From contig NZ_FUWZ01000001.1 in NCBI RefSeq assembly GCF_900167135.1, positions 124,001-188,000 of the forward strand: a stretch of 64,000 nucleotides of DNA. The letters run 5' to 3'. Below, piece by piece: positions 18,808-28,290 of the stretch. This DNA comes from Chitinophaga eiseniae. Lineage in GTDB: Bacteria; Bacteroidota; Bacteroidia; Chitinophagales; Chitinophagaceae. The position numbers and the translations under genes are program-made. Position 1 is the first letter of the stretch; each line of letters starts with the position of its first letter. Below the pieces are notes generated by a model that saw nothing but the letters and a program-made list of their open reading frames with translations, ran no database searches and was not told where the DNA came from.

Positions 18808-20085
18808 TTATGTGAGCAATACTATCATGAGGTCCATCACGTTGGTTTGCGTAGGCCCTGTAATCAGTAACCCGCCTGCTTTTGAGAAGAATGTCCAGGC
18901 GTCCTGCCGTTGCAGGAAATCCTGCGCGTCCAGTTGCAGGGCGGTCGCTCTTTCCAGCGTATGGTTATCTGCGATGGCGCCGGCAGCATTGGTCGGCCCG
19001 TCGGTACCATCGGTACCGGCGCTGAGCAGGGTAATGCCTTCATGGCCCGCGAGCGCAATGGCGGCGGCCAGCGCCAGCTGCTGATTGCGGCCTCCTTTGC
19101 CGTTGCCCGTGACCTGCACCGTCGTTTCCCCGCCGGCCAGCAAACAGGCCGGACGCGGCCCTTCATAGGTCAGCGCTGCTGCTGCCAGTGTTGCTGCTAC
19201 CGTATGGGCATCGCCGGTAGTGTCTGACGCCAGTACCTGCGTATGGTAGCCCAGGCTGTGCGCTTTGTCGGCCGCGGCCTGCAGGGCAATGTGATTGGTG
19301 CCGGCGAGATAGTGATGTACCCTGCTAAAAGAAGCATCGCCTGCTTTGGGCGTATCAGGAACAATACCTGCCACACCGTCGCTGAGATAACGCCGCAAAG
19401 AGAGGGGCAGCTGTTCCGGCAGCCGGTATTTTTCCAGGATAGCCATAGCGTCCGCAAAAGTAGACGGGTCGGGCACTGCCGGCCCTGAACCGATCACGCT
19501 CAGATCGTCTCCTACCACGTCGCTCAGCACCAGCGTGCATAACGTGGCCGGATATATGTTTTGTGCCAGCCATCCGCCTTTAATTTTAGAGAGATGCTTG
19601 CGCACGATGTTCATTTCGTGAATGCCGGCGCCACTGTTGAGCAACAGGGTGAACAGCTGCTGCACGTCTGCCAGGGAACTGCCTTCCGGCACATCGGCCA
19701 GCAGGGCAGAAGCGCCGCCCGACAGCAACAGTATCACCAGGTCGTTTTCGCCGGCAGCGGCGGCTGTTTCGAGGAAACGCCGGGAAGCTTCCAGGCTGTG
19801 TTCATCCGGCACGGGATGACCGGCTTCCAGCAGCTCCAGGTGCTGCAGCGGCAGGGCATGACCGTATTTGGTAACGACAAAACCCTCCGGACGGATGTGC
19901 CCTTCCAGTACTTTTTCCAGCTCCTGTGCCATCGCAGCGGAAGCCTTGCCCGCACCCAGCACGATCAGGCGCCCCTGTGGGGGCACAACATAATCATCTC
20001 CCGAAATAACAAGGGTGGAAGGGGCTTTTACCTGCACATGACGGCGTATCAGCTGCACGGGGTGTACAGCAGATACCGCATGCAT
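18808..20085 (-). CDS. Glycerate 2-kinase (DUF4147/MOFRL family)
   Basis: A 425-residue enzyme expected to phosphorylate D-glycerate to 2-phosphoglycerate. The N-terminal DUF4147 domain has LIVLGAGKASAAMAQELE, VVTKYGHALP, EAGHPVPDEHSLEAS, and LLLSGGASALLADVPEG. The C-terminal MOFRL domain has CLLAGGETTVQVTGNGKGGRNQQLALAAA and LSAGTDGTDGPTNAAGAI. Members have been annotated as hydroxypyruvate reductase, but the family is now known as type-2 glycerate kinase. It lies 92 bp from uxuA on the same strand and may share its transcript. Confidence 0.92.
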   Translation of the reverse strand: MHAVSAVHPVQLIRRHVQVKAPSTLVISGDDYVVPPQGRLIVLGAGKASAAMAQELEKVLEGHIRPEGFVVTKYGHALPLQHLELLEAGHPVPDEHSLEASRRFLETAAAAGENDLVILLLSGGASALLADVPEGSSLADVQQLFTLLLNSGAGIHEMNIVRKHLSKIKGGWLAQNIYPATLCTLVLSDVVGDDLSVIGSGPAVPDPSTFADAMAILEKYRLPEQLPLSLRRYLSDGVAGIVPDTPKAGDASFSRVHHYLAGTNHIALQAAADKAHSLGYHTQVLASDTTGDAHTVAATLAAAALTYEGPRPACLLAGGETTVQVTGNGKGGRNQQLALAAAIALAGHEGITLLSAGTDGTDGPTNAAGAIADNHTLERATALQLDAQDFLQRQDAWTFFSKAGGLLITGPTQTNVMDLMIVLLT

Positions 20086-20133
20086 GAAAATGGATTGTAT
20101 GTCTCCGGCAGCTGAGATAGTAATACCTTTTGG

Positions 20134-20562
20134 TTATGGACGCGTAGCCTGTTTACGTTGTCTTTTCTTCTCCATCTTTTCCTCCAGATGCTCTTTTTTG
20201 CTCATCTCCCAGTCGTTCCATTTTTTGTACTGGCTGGCGGTAAGCACATTCTTGAAACGCTGGCTGCGCTCTGTTTCCAGCGCTTTGAACTGCTGCATCC
20301 GGTCTTTTTTAGGAAGCTCGGTATTGGCGCGGATAGCGTCCATCCGGCGGATAATATCGGCGTTGATGGTGTAAATCTGCTGGTACTGGTCGCGGTTCAG
20401 GCCCACCTGTCTGGATATCTTATCGCTGATCTTATCGGCCCTGCCCTCTACACCCCAGCGGCCACGATTATTGGTGCTGTCTTTCGTTTGTGCAATGGCG
20501 GCAAGCCCGATGCCCGTCAGCAGGCAACACAGCAGCACCATGGGAAGCGAGAATATCTTCAT
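20134..20562 (-). CDS. Small exported Spy/LTXXQ-like protein
   Basis: 142 residues with a signal peptide (MKIFSLPMVLLCCLLTGIGLAAIAQ) and a charged, all-helical mature part: KISDKISRQVGLNRDQYQQIYTINADIIRRMDAI, QFKALETERSQRFKNVLTASQYKKWNDWE, ending KKRQRKQATRP. The repeated LTxxQ-like pieces (VGLNRDQYQQI, VLTASQYKKW) are typical of small Bacteroidota Spy/CpxP-like periplasmic proteins. A chaperone or metal-sensing role is possible but unproven. It lies 48 bp upstream of the glycerate kinase. Confidence 0.7.
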   Translation of the reverse strand: MKIFSLPMVLLCCLLTGIGLAAIAQTKDSTNNRGRWGVEGRADKISDKISRQVGLNRDQYQQIYTINADIIRRMDAIRANTELPKKDRMQQFKALETERSQRFKNVLTASQYKKWNDWEMSKKEHLEEKMEKKRQRKQATRP

Positions 20563-20757
20563 AGTCAGCTATTATATATGAAATTTAGACAAACTTAACG
20601 GGTAAACCCTTGTCAAATTATCCCTTTTTCGTGTTAATGCAAAAACTATTCATCCTTACCACTCATAAAAAAAAGCGACAATTACTAACACCCCGGTCAA
20701 TCATTTATTACATTTAAGACCAGCAACTGAAAATCTGAATCGAAAAAAAAACCGAAC

Positions 20758-23700
20758 ATGAAAAGAGCTTTTGAGAAACCCGGGAGAGCCCTGCTTTCCC
20801 GCGGCGTCGCCTATGCCCTGAACCGGCACCGCAGTAAACTGCTGGTGTTCTCGCTACTGTTGGCAGGCTCCTATGCCCATGCACAGGAAACTTTTCCGGT
20901 AAACGGAATTGCGGACCCGAAAGACCGGTGTTTCGCTTTTACCCACGCTACCATCGTTAAAGATGCGCAGACAACCCTCAGCAATGCCACGCTGGTGATC
21001 CGTGACGGCAAAATCATCGACGCCGGGCCGGGCGCTGCCATCCCCAAAGACGCGGTAGTGGTGGACTGTAAAGGGAAGTACATCTATCCCTCTTTTGTAG
21101 ACATCTTCAGCAGTTACGGCCAGGCCGATGTAAAACGCACCGGCGGCAGCTGGAATGCACCACCGCAGTTCCTCTCCAACACCAAAGGCGCCTATGGCTG
21201 GAACCAGGCGATAAAGAGCGAAGTGAACGCAGTGGACCTGTTCAGCACCGACGAGCCCAAAGCCGCCACCCTCCGGGAAGCCGGCTTCGGCACGGTAGCC
21301 ACCCAGCAGATGGACGGCGTGGCCCGCGGCACCGCCGCCCTCGTAACCCTCGCAGGCGACAAGGAGAACAAAGTGATCGTCCGCGAAAAAGTGGCGGCCG
21401 GCTACTCCTTCGACAAAGGCAGCTCCACCCAGAACTATCCCAATTCACAAATGGGCTACATCGCCCTGCTGCGCCAGACTTACCTCGACGCGCAATGGTA
21501 TCGGTCACAACCTGCCAAAGAAGGCGTAAACCTCAGCCTCCAGGCCTGGAACGCCAACCAGCAGCTGCCCCAGATCTTTGAAGTGAAAGATAAATGGGAC
21601 GCCCTGCGGGCCGACAAAGTAGGCGATGAATTCGGCGTACAATACATCATCAAAGCCGGCGGTAACGAATATCAACGGATGCCTGAAATAGCAGCCACCA
21701 AAGCCACTTTTATCCTGCCGCTGAACTTCCCCGGCGCCATCGATGTGGAAGATCCCAACGATGCCCGCTTTGTATCCCTTGCAGAGATGAAACACTGGGA
21801 GATGGCCCCCTCACAGCCCGCCGCTTTCGAGAAAGCCAATATCCCCTTCTGCCTCACCGCGGCAGACCTGAAAGACGTAAAGTCTTTCCTGGGCAGCGTA
21901 CGTAAAGCCATAGAATATGGCCTGAGCGAACAGAAAGCGCTCGAAGCCCTTACCAAAACACCCGCCAGCACCCTGAAAGTGTATGATAAGGTAGGCAGCC
22001 TCGAAGCCGGTAAACTGGCCAACTTCCTCATCACCTCCGGTCCTGTGTTTAAAGACAATACTATCATCCTCCAGAACTGGGTACAGGGCAACCGCTACCT
22101 CGTAAAACAGGACGGATGGAACGATATCCGAGGTATCTACACCGTTAGCCTGTCACCGGGCAGCAACATTACCGTGGAGGTGAAAGGTACCGCCACCGCA
22201 CCGCTGCTGGCAGTATTACAGAAAGACACGCTTCCCGGCCGTATCGATATCAACGGTAAACTGGTCACCCTTTCTTTGCCACTGGTAAAAAATGGCCGCA
22301 GCAACGTAAGGCTCAGTGGCCTGATCAGCGAAAACGGCTGGTCCGGTACCGGCGTGGACACCAGCGGCGCCAGCGTAAGATGGAACGCGGCCTTTGCCCG
22401 TACAGCACCCGCCAGGAGCGACTCTGCGAAGAAAAAAAACAACGTGGACATCGGGCAGTTGTATTACCCGTTCAATGGCTACGGTTGGGATAAAATGCCG
22501 CAACAGCAGGACATCCTCATTAAAAACGCTACGGTATGGACCAACGAAAAAGACGGTAAACTGGAAAATACAGACGTACTGGTACGCGGCGGCAAAATCG
22601 CGCAGATCGGCAAGGGCCTTTCTGCCGGTAATGCCCGTGTGATCGACGGTACCGGCAAACACCTGTCGGCCGGCATCATCGATGAACACTCCCACATCGC
22701 TATCTCCAACGGGGTCAACGAATCTTCACAGGCCGTTACCGCAGAAGTGCGTATCGGCGATGTGCTCAACCCTGATGATGTGAATATCTACCGGCAGCTG
22801 AGCGGTGGTGTTACCGCCTCCCATCTGTTGCATGGCAGCGCAAACCCCATCGGCGGCCAGTCACAGCTCATCAAACTGCGCTGGGGCCAGGATGCGGAAG
22901 GACTGAAAGTAACCAACTGGGACCCCTTCATCAAATTCGCGCTGGGCGAAAACGTGAAGCAGTCCAACTGGGGCGAACGTAACACCGTGCGTTTCCCGCA
23001 GACAAGGATGGGCGTAGAGCAGGTATATGTAGATGCGTTTACCCGTGCCCGTGACTACGAAAAACAAGCAACCGGCAAACGCCGCGACCTGGAACTGGAC
23101 GCGCTCGTGGAAATCCTCAACGCCAAACGTTTCATCACCTGTCACTCTTATGTGCAGAGCGAAATCAATATGCTGATGCATGTGGCCGACAGCTTCCGTT
23201 TCCGCGTCAATACGTTCACCCACATCCTCGAAGGATATAAAGTGGCCGACAAGATGAAAGCACATGGCGCCGGCGCCGGCACCTTTGCCGATTGGTGGGC
23301 CTACAAAATGGAAGTACAGGACGCTATCCCGTATAATGCCGCTATCATGCACAAAGTGGGCGTAGTAACTGCTATTAATTCCGACGACGCCGAAATGGCA
23401 CGCCGCCTGAACCAGGAAGCGGGCAAAATCGTGAAATACGGCGGTGTGCCGGAAGAAGAAGCCCTCAAAATGGTGACGCTCAATCCTGCCCGCCTGCTGC
23501 ATGTGGATAACCGCATGGGCAGCATCAAAGTAGGTAAGGACGCGGACCTGGTGCTCTGGAGCGACAACCCGCTGAGCATCTATGCCAAAGCAGAGAAAAC
23601 CATCGTAGACGGTATCGTGGAGTTTGACCGCGACTATGACTTGCAGCTGCGCCAGCGCATCGCTGCAGAGCGTAACCGGCTGGTGCAGAAACTGCTGGGC

Positions 23701-23823
23701 GAAAAGAAAAAAGGCACTCCCACCCAGAAAGCCGCTTTCACACCGGATGAAATGTACCACTGCGAAGATCTGCAGGCTGGTCATCAGGAAGGCCTCGGAA
23801 TAACTACCGGCGCCGGGTTCTAA
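20758..23823 (+). CDS. Secreted double amidohydrolase-family protein
   Basis: 1021 residues with an export signal ending near residue 42 (LLLAGSYAHAQ). Two amidohydrolase-like units are fused. The first (about 58-470) ends with LEAGKLANFLITSG but lacks the metal HxH; the motif position reads IYPSFVDIFSSYG. A beta-rich linker (about 470-575) follows. The second (about 580-985) keeps the metal site: DEHSHIA with His644 and His646, His796, His822 and NSDD (Asp876/877), and closes with IKVGKDADLVLWSDNPL. The second unit should be catalytic and is imidazolonepropionase/cyclic-amide-hydrolase-like; the substrate is unknown. The next gene, 14 bp on, encodes a related single-domain protein, so the pair is probably co-expressed. 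Confidence 0.85.
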   Translation: MKRAFEKPGRALLSRGVAYALNRHRSKLLVFSLLLAGSYAHAQETFPVNGIADPKDRCFAFTHATIVKDAQTTLSNATLVIRDGKIIDAGPGAAIPKDAVVVDCKGKYIYPSFVDIFSSYGQADVKRTGGSWNAPPQFLSNTKGAYGWNQAIKSEVNAVDLFSTDEPKAATLREAGFGTVATQQMDGVARGTAALVTLAGDKENKVIVREKVAAGYSFDKGSSTQNYPNSQMGYIALLRQTYLDAQWYRSQPAKEGVNLSLQAWNANQQLPQIFEVKDKWDALRADKVGDEFGVQYIIKAGGNEYQRMPEIAATKATFILPLNFPGAIDVEDPNDARFVSLAEMKHWEMAPSQPAAFEKANIPFCLTAADLKDVKSFLGSVRKAIEYGLSEQKALEALTKTPASTLKVYDKVGSLEAGKLANFLITSGPVFKDNTIILQNWVQGNRYLVKQDGWNDIRGIYTVSLSPGSNITVEVKGTATAPLLAVLQKDTLPGRIDINGKLVTLSLPLVKNGRSNVRLSGLISENGWSGTGVDTSGASVRWNAAFARTAPARSDSAKKKNNVDIGQLYYPFNGYGWDKMPQQQDILIKNATVWTNEKDGKLENTDVLVRGGKIAQIGKGLSAGNARVIDGTGKHLSAGIIDEHSHIAISNGVNESSQAVTAEVRIGDVLNPDDVNIYRQLSGGVTASHLLHGSANPIGGQSQLIKLRWGQDAEGLKVTNWDPFIKFALGENVKQSNWGERNTVRFPQTRMGVEQVYVDAFTRARDYEKQATGKRRDLELDALVEILNAKRFITCHSYVQSEINMLMHVADSFRFRVNTFTHILEGYKVADKMKAHGAGAGTFADWWAYKMEVQDAIPYNAAIMHKVGVVTAINSDDAEMARRLNQEAGKIVKYGGVPEEEALKMVTLNPARLLHVDNRMGSIKVGKDADLVLWSDNPLSIYAKAEKTIVDGIVEFDRDYDLQLRQRIAAERNRLVQKLLGEKKKGTPTQKAAFTPDEMYHCEDLQAGHQEGLGITTGAGF

Positions 23824-23837
23824 AAAACTGTAATATC

Positions 23838-25127
23838 ATGAAAAGAAGCATATATCTACTGGCCCTGGCTTTCGGCGTAAGTTCCGCCTATGCCCAGGAA
23901 ACCATTTTGCCGGCCCGCCCGCAGGACAAGCCGGTATATCTTACCAATGCCGTTATCCACGTAGGCAACGGCCAGGTGATTGAAAACGGGACCGTCGCTT
24001 TCGCCAAAGGTAAAATCACCGCTGTTGGCGCAGGCGTAACCGCCGCCGGCGACGCTACCGTACTGGATATGAAAGGACAGCATGTATACCCCGGCATCAT
24101 TGCGCCGGACACTAAACTGGGCCTCGTGGAGTTTGAAAGCGTAAGAGCCACCATCGATGCCCGCGAAGTAGGGGAGATCAACCCTTCCATCCGCTCCATC
24201 ATCTCCTACAATACTGATTCCAAGGTGATCAACACGCTGCGGTCCAACGGTATCCTGCTGGCACAGGTGACACCCGAAGGAGGCATCGTCAGCGGTACTT
24301 CCTCCGTCGTACAGCTGGACGCCTGGAACTGGGAAGACGCTGCCTACAAGACAGACAACGCGCTGCATTTCTTTATTCCCCGCCTGGTGAATACCGGCGG
24401 CCGTGGCTTCAGAGGTCCGCAACCCAGGGACCCCGTGAAAGAGGGACTGGAGAAAGTGGAAACGGTGCGGGTGTTTTTCCGCGAAGCCAAAGCTTACCTG
24501 CAGGAAAACAAACATGCCGCCACTAATATCAAATTCGAGGCGATGCGCCGGCTGTTCAACCGCGAACAGAAACTGTTCATCCACTGCGAACTGGTAAAGG
24601 AAATGCTGATAGCCATCGATTTTGCCAAAGAGTTCAACATGGACGTGGTGATCGTTGGCGGGGCCGACTCCTGGCAGATCACAGACCTGCTGAAACAAAA
24701 CAACATCGCCGTGGTGCTCACGCAGCCGCATAGCTTGCCGCTCATGGCAGACGATGATATCGACCAGCCGTACAAAACAGCCGCGCAGTTACAAAAAGCA
24801 GGGGTGCTGTTCTGCCTGAGCAACGAAGGTTTCTGGCAGCAGCGCAACCTCGGCTTTGAAGCAGGTACCGCCAGTGCTTTTGGCCTGAGCCGTGAAGAAG
24901 CGCTGTCGGCTGTAACGCTGAATGCTGCTAAGATCCTGGGTATTGATAAAATTGCCGGCTCACTGGAAACAGGCAAAGACGCCAATATCGCTGTCAGCAC
25001 CGGCGATATGCTGGACATGAAGTCCAGCGTGATCACCCGCGCTTTTATCCAGGGCCGGGAAATCAACCTGGACAACAAGCAGCATCAGCTGTATGAAAAA
25101 TATCAACAGAAGTACGGTATCAAATAA
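23838..25127 (+). CDS. Secreted amidohydrolase-family protein lacking the HxH motif
   Basis: 429 residues with a signal peptide (MKRSIYLLALAFGVSSAYAQ). The amidohydrolase frame is recognisable: VYLTNAVIHVGNGQVIENGTVAF, VLDMKGQHVYPGIIAPDTKLGL, LFIHCELVKEMLIAIDFAKEFNMDVVIVGGADSW, and the C-terminal SLETGKDANIAVSTGDMLDM. The position after YPGII, which should carry HxH, reads APDTKLG, so the usual binuclear metal site cannot form. It resembles the inactive N-terminal half of the preceding protein. It may be a structural partner of that enzyme in the periplasm; this is inference. A strong terminator follows. Confidence 0.85.
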   Translation: MKRSIYLLALAFGVSSAYAQETILPARPQDKPVYLTNAVIHVGNGQVIENGTVAFAKGKITAVGAGVTAAGDATVLDMKGQHVYPGIIAPDTKLGLVEFESVRATIDAREVGEINPSIRSIISYNTDSKVINTLRSNGILLAQVTPEGGIVSGTSSVVQLDAWNWEDAAYKTDNALHFFIPRLVNTGGRGFRGPQPRDPVKEGLEKVETVRVFFREAKAYLQENKHAATNIKFEAMRRLFNREQKLFIHCELVKEMLIAIDFAKEFNMDVVIVGGADSWQITDLLKQNNIAVVLTQPHSLPLMADDDIDQPYKTAAQLQKAGVLFCLSNEGFWQQRNLGFEAGTASAFGLSREEALSAVTLNAAKILGIDKIAGSLETGKDANIAVSTGDMLDMKSSVITRAFIQGREINLDNKQHQLYEKYQQKYGIK

Positions 25128-25142
25128 CATCGGTATCGATAT

Positions 25143-25179
25143 AAAAAAAGGGAAGATCACTATTGATCTTCCCTTTTTT
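25143..25179. terminator. Bidirectional intrinsic terminator between amidohydrolase and tyrS
   Basis: AAAAAAAGGGAAGATCA, loop CTAT, TGATCTTCCCTTTTTT: a perfect stem with A and T tracts on either side, serving the two converging genes. Confidence 0.92.
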
Positions 25180-25198
25180 ATTGATTCAGTAATTTGTT

Positions 25199-26479
25199 TT
25201 ATACCGCTTTTACGAGGAAATAGTTTTTTCCTTTTTGCAGCAGGATATATTTATCCCGGAGCAGTGAACTGGTGTTGATGACCATTTCAATGCCGGGTAC
25301 TTTTACTTTGTTAACGCTTACACCGCCACCTTGTACGGTTTTGCGGGCTTCGCCCTTGCTGGGAAAGATACCGGTTTCTGCGAGGAAGCTAACGATGTCT
25401 TTACCGGCTTCCAGATCGGTTTTCGCGATTTCGTGCTGGGGAAGTTCAGCCGTTACATCCATCAGGTCTTCTTCAGATAAGGCCAATAGTGCTTCTGCAG
25501 TGTTTTTATTATACAGGATGGAAGATGCCTCTACTGCATTGTTATAGGCTTCCTCGCCGTGAATGAAAGTAGTCACCTCCTGCGCCAGTCTCTTCTGTAA
25601 AACACGTTTGCCGGTATCCTGCCGGTGTTCTTCAATGAGAGCATCTATCACTTCTTTCTCCAGGAAGGTGAAGATTTTGATATAGCTTTCTGCGTCCACG
25701 TCGGTAGTCCGCAGCCAGAACTGGTAAAACGCATAAGGCGAGGTCCTTGCCGGGTCCAGCCATACGGTGCCTTGTTCGGTTTTACCGAATTTGGTGCCAT
25801 CTGCTTTTTTGATCAGCGGGCAGGTAAAGGCGAAAGCCTGGCCCTGCGCTTTGCGGCGGATCAGTTCTGTACCGGTGACGATATTGCCCCATTGATCGGA
25901 GCCGCCCATCTGCAGTTTACAGTTTTTGGCGGTATACAGATGAAAGAAGTCGTATCCCTGAATGAGCTGATAGGTGAATTCGGTGAATGACATGCCGTTA
26001 TCGCCTTCGATTCTTTTTTTCACGGAATCTTTGGCCATCATATAGTTAACGGTGATGTGTTTACCCGTATCGCGGATAAAGTCGAGGAAGGAAATGTGCT
26101 GAAACCAGTCGTAGTTATTCACCATTTCCGCCGCATGAGGTTTGGCAGGATCGAAATCCAGAAAGCGCTCCAGCTGTTTCCTGATACCTTCCACATTTCT
26201 CCGGAGGGTTTCGTCGTCGAGCATTTTCCTTTCTTCTGCCTTGAATGAGGGGTCGCCCACCATCCCGGTAGCGCCGCCTACTAACGCCAAGGGCTTATGT
26301 CCTGCCTTTTGCAGGTGCACCAGCAGCAGGATAGGTACCAGGCTGCCGATGTGCAATGACTCTGCTGTAGGGTCAAAACCAATGTAAGCAGTGGTCATTT
26401 CCTTTTGCAGTTGCTCTTCAGTGCCAGGCATCATATCCTGTAGCATACCCCGCCAGCGCAGTTCTTCTATCAGATTCAT
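25199..26479 (-). CDS. tyrS: Tyrosyl-tRNA synthetase
   Basis: A 426-residue class I synthetase that charges tRNA-Tyr. The HIGH-type motif is HIGS at residues 43-46 in [13 protein letters not shown], and the KMSKS-type loop is KFGKT at 230-234. [10 protein letters not shown] (191-200) is the tyrosine-binding signature. An S4 RNA-binding domain closes the protein (about 360-426; [16 protein letters not shown]). A TAGGTTTG -7 element sits just upstream on the minus strand. The gene stands alone, convergent with the amidohydrolase pair. Confidence 0.98.
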   Translation of the reverse strand: MNLIEELRWRGMLQDMMPGTEEQLQKEMTTAYIGFDPTAESLHIGSLVPILLLVHLQKAGHKPLALVGGATGMVGDPSFKAEERKMLDDETLRRNVEGIRKQLERFLDFDPAKPHAAEMVNNYDWFQHISFLDFIRDTGKHITVNYMMAKDSVKKRIEGDNGMSFTEFTYQLIQGYDFFHLYTAKNCKLQMGGSDQWGNIVTGTELIRRKAQGQAFAFTCPLIKKADGTKFGKTEQGTVWLDPARTSPYAFYQFWLRTTDVDAESYIKIFTFLEKEVIDALIEEHRQDTGKRVLQKRLAQEVTTFIHGEEAYNNAVEASSILYNKNTAEALLALSEEDLMDVTAELPQHEIAKTDLEAGKDIVSFLAETGIFPSKGEARKTVQGGGVSVNKVKVPGIEMVINTSSLLRDKYILLQKGKNYFLVKAV

Positions 26480-26498
26480 GATTCAATAATGATTTTTG

Positions 26499-26506
26499 CA
26501 AACCTA
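26499..26506 (-). promoter_or_regulatory. TAnnTTTG -7 element for tyrS
   Basis: On the minus strand TAGGTTTG matches the Bacteroidota -7 consensus, 20 bp before the tyrS ATG. No clear TTTG lies 19 bp further upstream, so support is moderate. Confidence 0.5.
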
Positions 26507-26658
26507 CACAAAAATGTGGGAACGGGGGAGATAAGCTGTAAAGGACTGTTTTTTCGGCAGGTTACGGAAATGCCGTATTTTTAACTGTTGCCGGTCACCG
26601 GCGGAGCACAATCATATTTAGTCATCTTGTTATATATTATTTCCAAAATTTATTTGTT

Positions 26659-27354
26659 ATGAAAAAAGGATGGTGTCTGATCCTGCTGTTATTCGTTGCC
26701 GGTTCCCTGTCAGCGCAGGATTGCGCCGGTTATTATTACCTGCTGAACAATGCGGAGGTAGAGATGACGGTGTATGACGGCAGCAATGCGCCGATCGGCA
26801 AAACCCTGTATAAGGTGAGCAATGTGCGCAAAGAGGCGACGGGCACAGTCTCCGATTTTACGGCGACCGTGTTCGACAAGTCCGATAAGATGATCACCAC
26901 CAGCCAGGGCAGCTTTAAATGCAGTGGCGACGGGGTGGCGATAGATATGAAGGTGGGCATGCCTTCCCTGTCACAGTTGAAAGACCTGAAGATGGAGGCC
27001 AAAACCACCGATGCTTTTCTGAACTATCCGGCGAATATGCAGGCGGGCCAGGAACTGAAAGGAGGTACGTTTGAAATGGCCGGTAATATGGGCGGTATGG
27101 ATGTAGGCGTGGCCTATACGGTCAGCAACCGGAAAGTAGTGGGCAAAGAGAAAATCACTACACCGGCAGGCAGCTGGAACTGTTTTAAAATCAATTATAA
27201 CCTGTCATTTAAAATGCAGATGCTGGGCAACAGCGTTCCTATGGAGCTTACCGCAACGGAGTGGTTTGCGCCGGGATTTGGCGTGGTAAAAACGGTATCC
27301 TACAGAGAAGGAAAGGAGACCGGGGCAACGATGATCACCAGTTTCAAAAAATAG
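26659..27354 (+). CDS. Exported DUF3108-like (TapB-type) hypothetical protein
   Basis: 231 residues: signal peptide (MKKGWCLILLLFVAGSLSAQ), then a beta-rich mature protein. Features are DCAGYYYLLNNAEVEMTVYD at the start, KVSNVRKEATGTVSDFTATVFDK, KEKITTPAGSWNCFKINY in the centre and EWFAPGFGVVKTVSY near the end. The ITTPAGSWNCFKI and WFAPGFGVVK pieces match the DUF3108-like family of Bacteroidota periplasmic or surface proteins. Function is unknown. It has its own terminator and is divergent from tyrS. Confidence 0.75.
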   Translation: MKKGWCLILLLFVAGSLSAQDCAGYYYLLNNAEVEMTVYDGSNAPIGKTLYKVSNVRKEATGTVSDFTATVFDKSDKMITTSQGSFKCSGDGVAIDMKVGMPSLSQLKDLKMEAKTTDAFLNYPANMQAGQELKGGTFEMAGNMGGMDVGVAYTVSNRKVVGKEKITTPAGSWNCFKINYNLSFKMQMLGNSVPMELTATEWFAPGFGVVKTVSYREGKETGATMITSFKK

Positions 27355-27370
27355 CGGCATTCAATAAACA

Positions 27371-27406
27371 AAAAAACGGCCTTGTATCACTACAAGGCCG
27401 TTTTTT
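27371..27406. terminator. Perfect bidirectional terminator before rfbD
   Basis: AAAAAACGGCCTTGTA, loop TCAC, TACAAGGCCGTTTTTT. A perfect 16-bp stem between the DUF3108-like gene and the converging rfb operon. Confidence 0.95.
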
Positions 27407-27408
27407 AT

Positions 27409-28275
27409 TTACATCCGCCGGAGGCATTTCACCAGGCTGTCACGCCAGTAGGGTACCTGTATGCCGAAGGTGTTTTTAATTTTTTCTTTATTCAGTACGC
27501 TGTAGGCTGGTCTGGCAGCGGCAGTCTTGTATTTGTCGGAGGTCACGGGCAGCACCCTGGTGGTGGCAGCGGTGAGTTCTTTGATCGTAACGGCAAAGTC
27601 ATACCAACTGGTAACGCCCTCGTTACTGTAGTGGTACACGCCGCCCAGTTCATCCTGTGGATGATCTGCTTTGTATTGCAGCATGTCGAGCAATGCTGTG
27701 GCGAGATCTCCTGCGTAGGTAGGAGTGCCCGCCTGGTCAAACACGACGCTCAGTTCCTCTTTTTCCCGCATCAGTTCCTGCATCCTTTTTACGAAATTGA
27801 CGCCATATTCGGAGTATAGCCAGGAGGTACGCACCACAATAGTGTTGGGGTTGTATCCGATGGCGGCGGCTTCTCCGCGCAGTTTGGAGGCTCCGTAGAT
27901 ACTCTGTGGATCGGTGTCATCTGTTTCCGTATAGGGCACATTCTGCTTTCCGCTGAACACATAATCGGTAGAAATGTGTATCAGCTGGGTATTATGCCGG
28001 GCGCAGGCTTCTGCCAGTGCCAGCACTGCCTGGAAGTTGAGCAGAAAAGCATTGTCTTCATCAGATTCTGCTTTGTCCACTGCCGTATAGGCGGCACAGT
28101 TAATACAGGCATCTGCCTGGTTGGCGCTGAACCAGGCGGCAATTGATTCCATATCGGTGATATCCAGTTCGTTGGCATCGGTAAAATGCAGCTGGAACTG
28201 TGGATAGGCTTCGGCCGCTTTTTTCAGGGACTGTCCCAGTTGGCCGTGTGCGCCGGTGACAAGAATATTTTTCAT
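27409..28275 (-). CDS. rfbD: dTDP-4-dehydrorhamnose reductase
   Basis: A 288-residue SDR enzyme doing the last step to dTDP-L-rhamnose. The Rossmann motif is TGAHGQLGQSL (residues 7-17). NCAAYTAVDKAESDE, STDYVFSGKQNVPYTE, and YGASKLRGE with the catalytic Tyr and Lys are all family hallmarks. It is the last gene of a minus-strand nucleotide-sugar operon, 15 bp after rfbC. The terminator at 27371 closes the operon. Confidence 0.95.
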   Translation of the reverse strand: MKNILVTGAHGQLGQSLKKAAEAYPQFQLHFTDANELDITDMESIAAWFSANQADACINCAAYTAVDKAESDEDNAFLLNFQAVLALAEACARHNTQLIHISTDYVFSGKQNVPYTETDDTDPQSIYGASKLRGEAAAIGYNPNTIVVRTSWLYSEYGVNFVKRMQELMREKEELSVVFDQAGTPTYAGDLATALLDMLQYKADHPQDELGGVYHYSNEGVTSWYDFAVTIKELTAATTRVLPVTSDKYKTAAARPAYSVLNKEKIKNTFGIQVPYWRDSLVKCLRRM

Positions 28276-28290
28276 GGCAAATAGCTGCTG

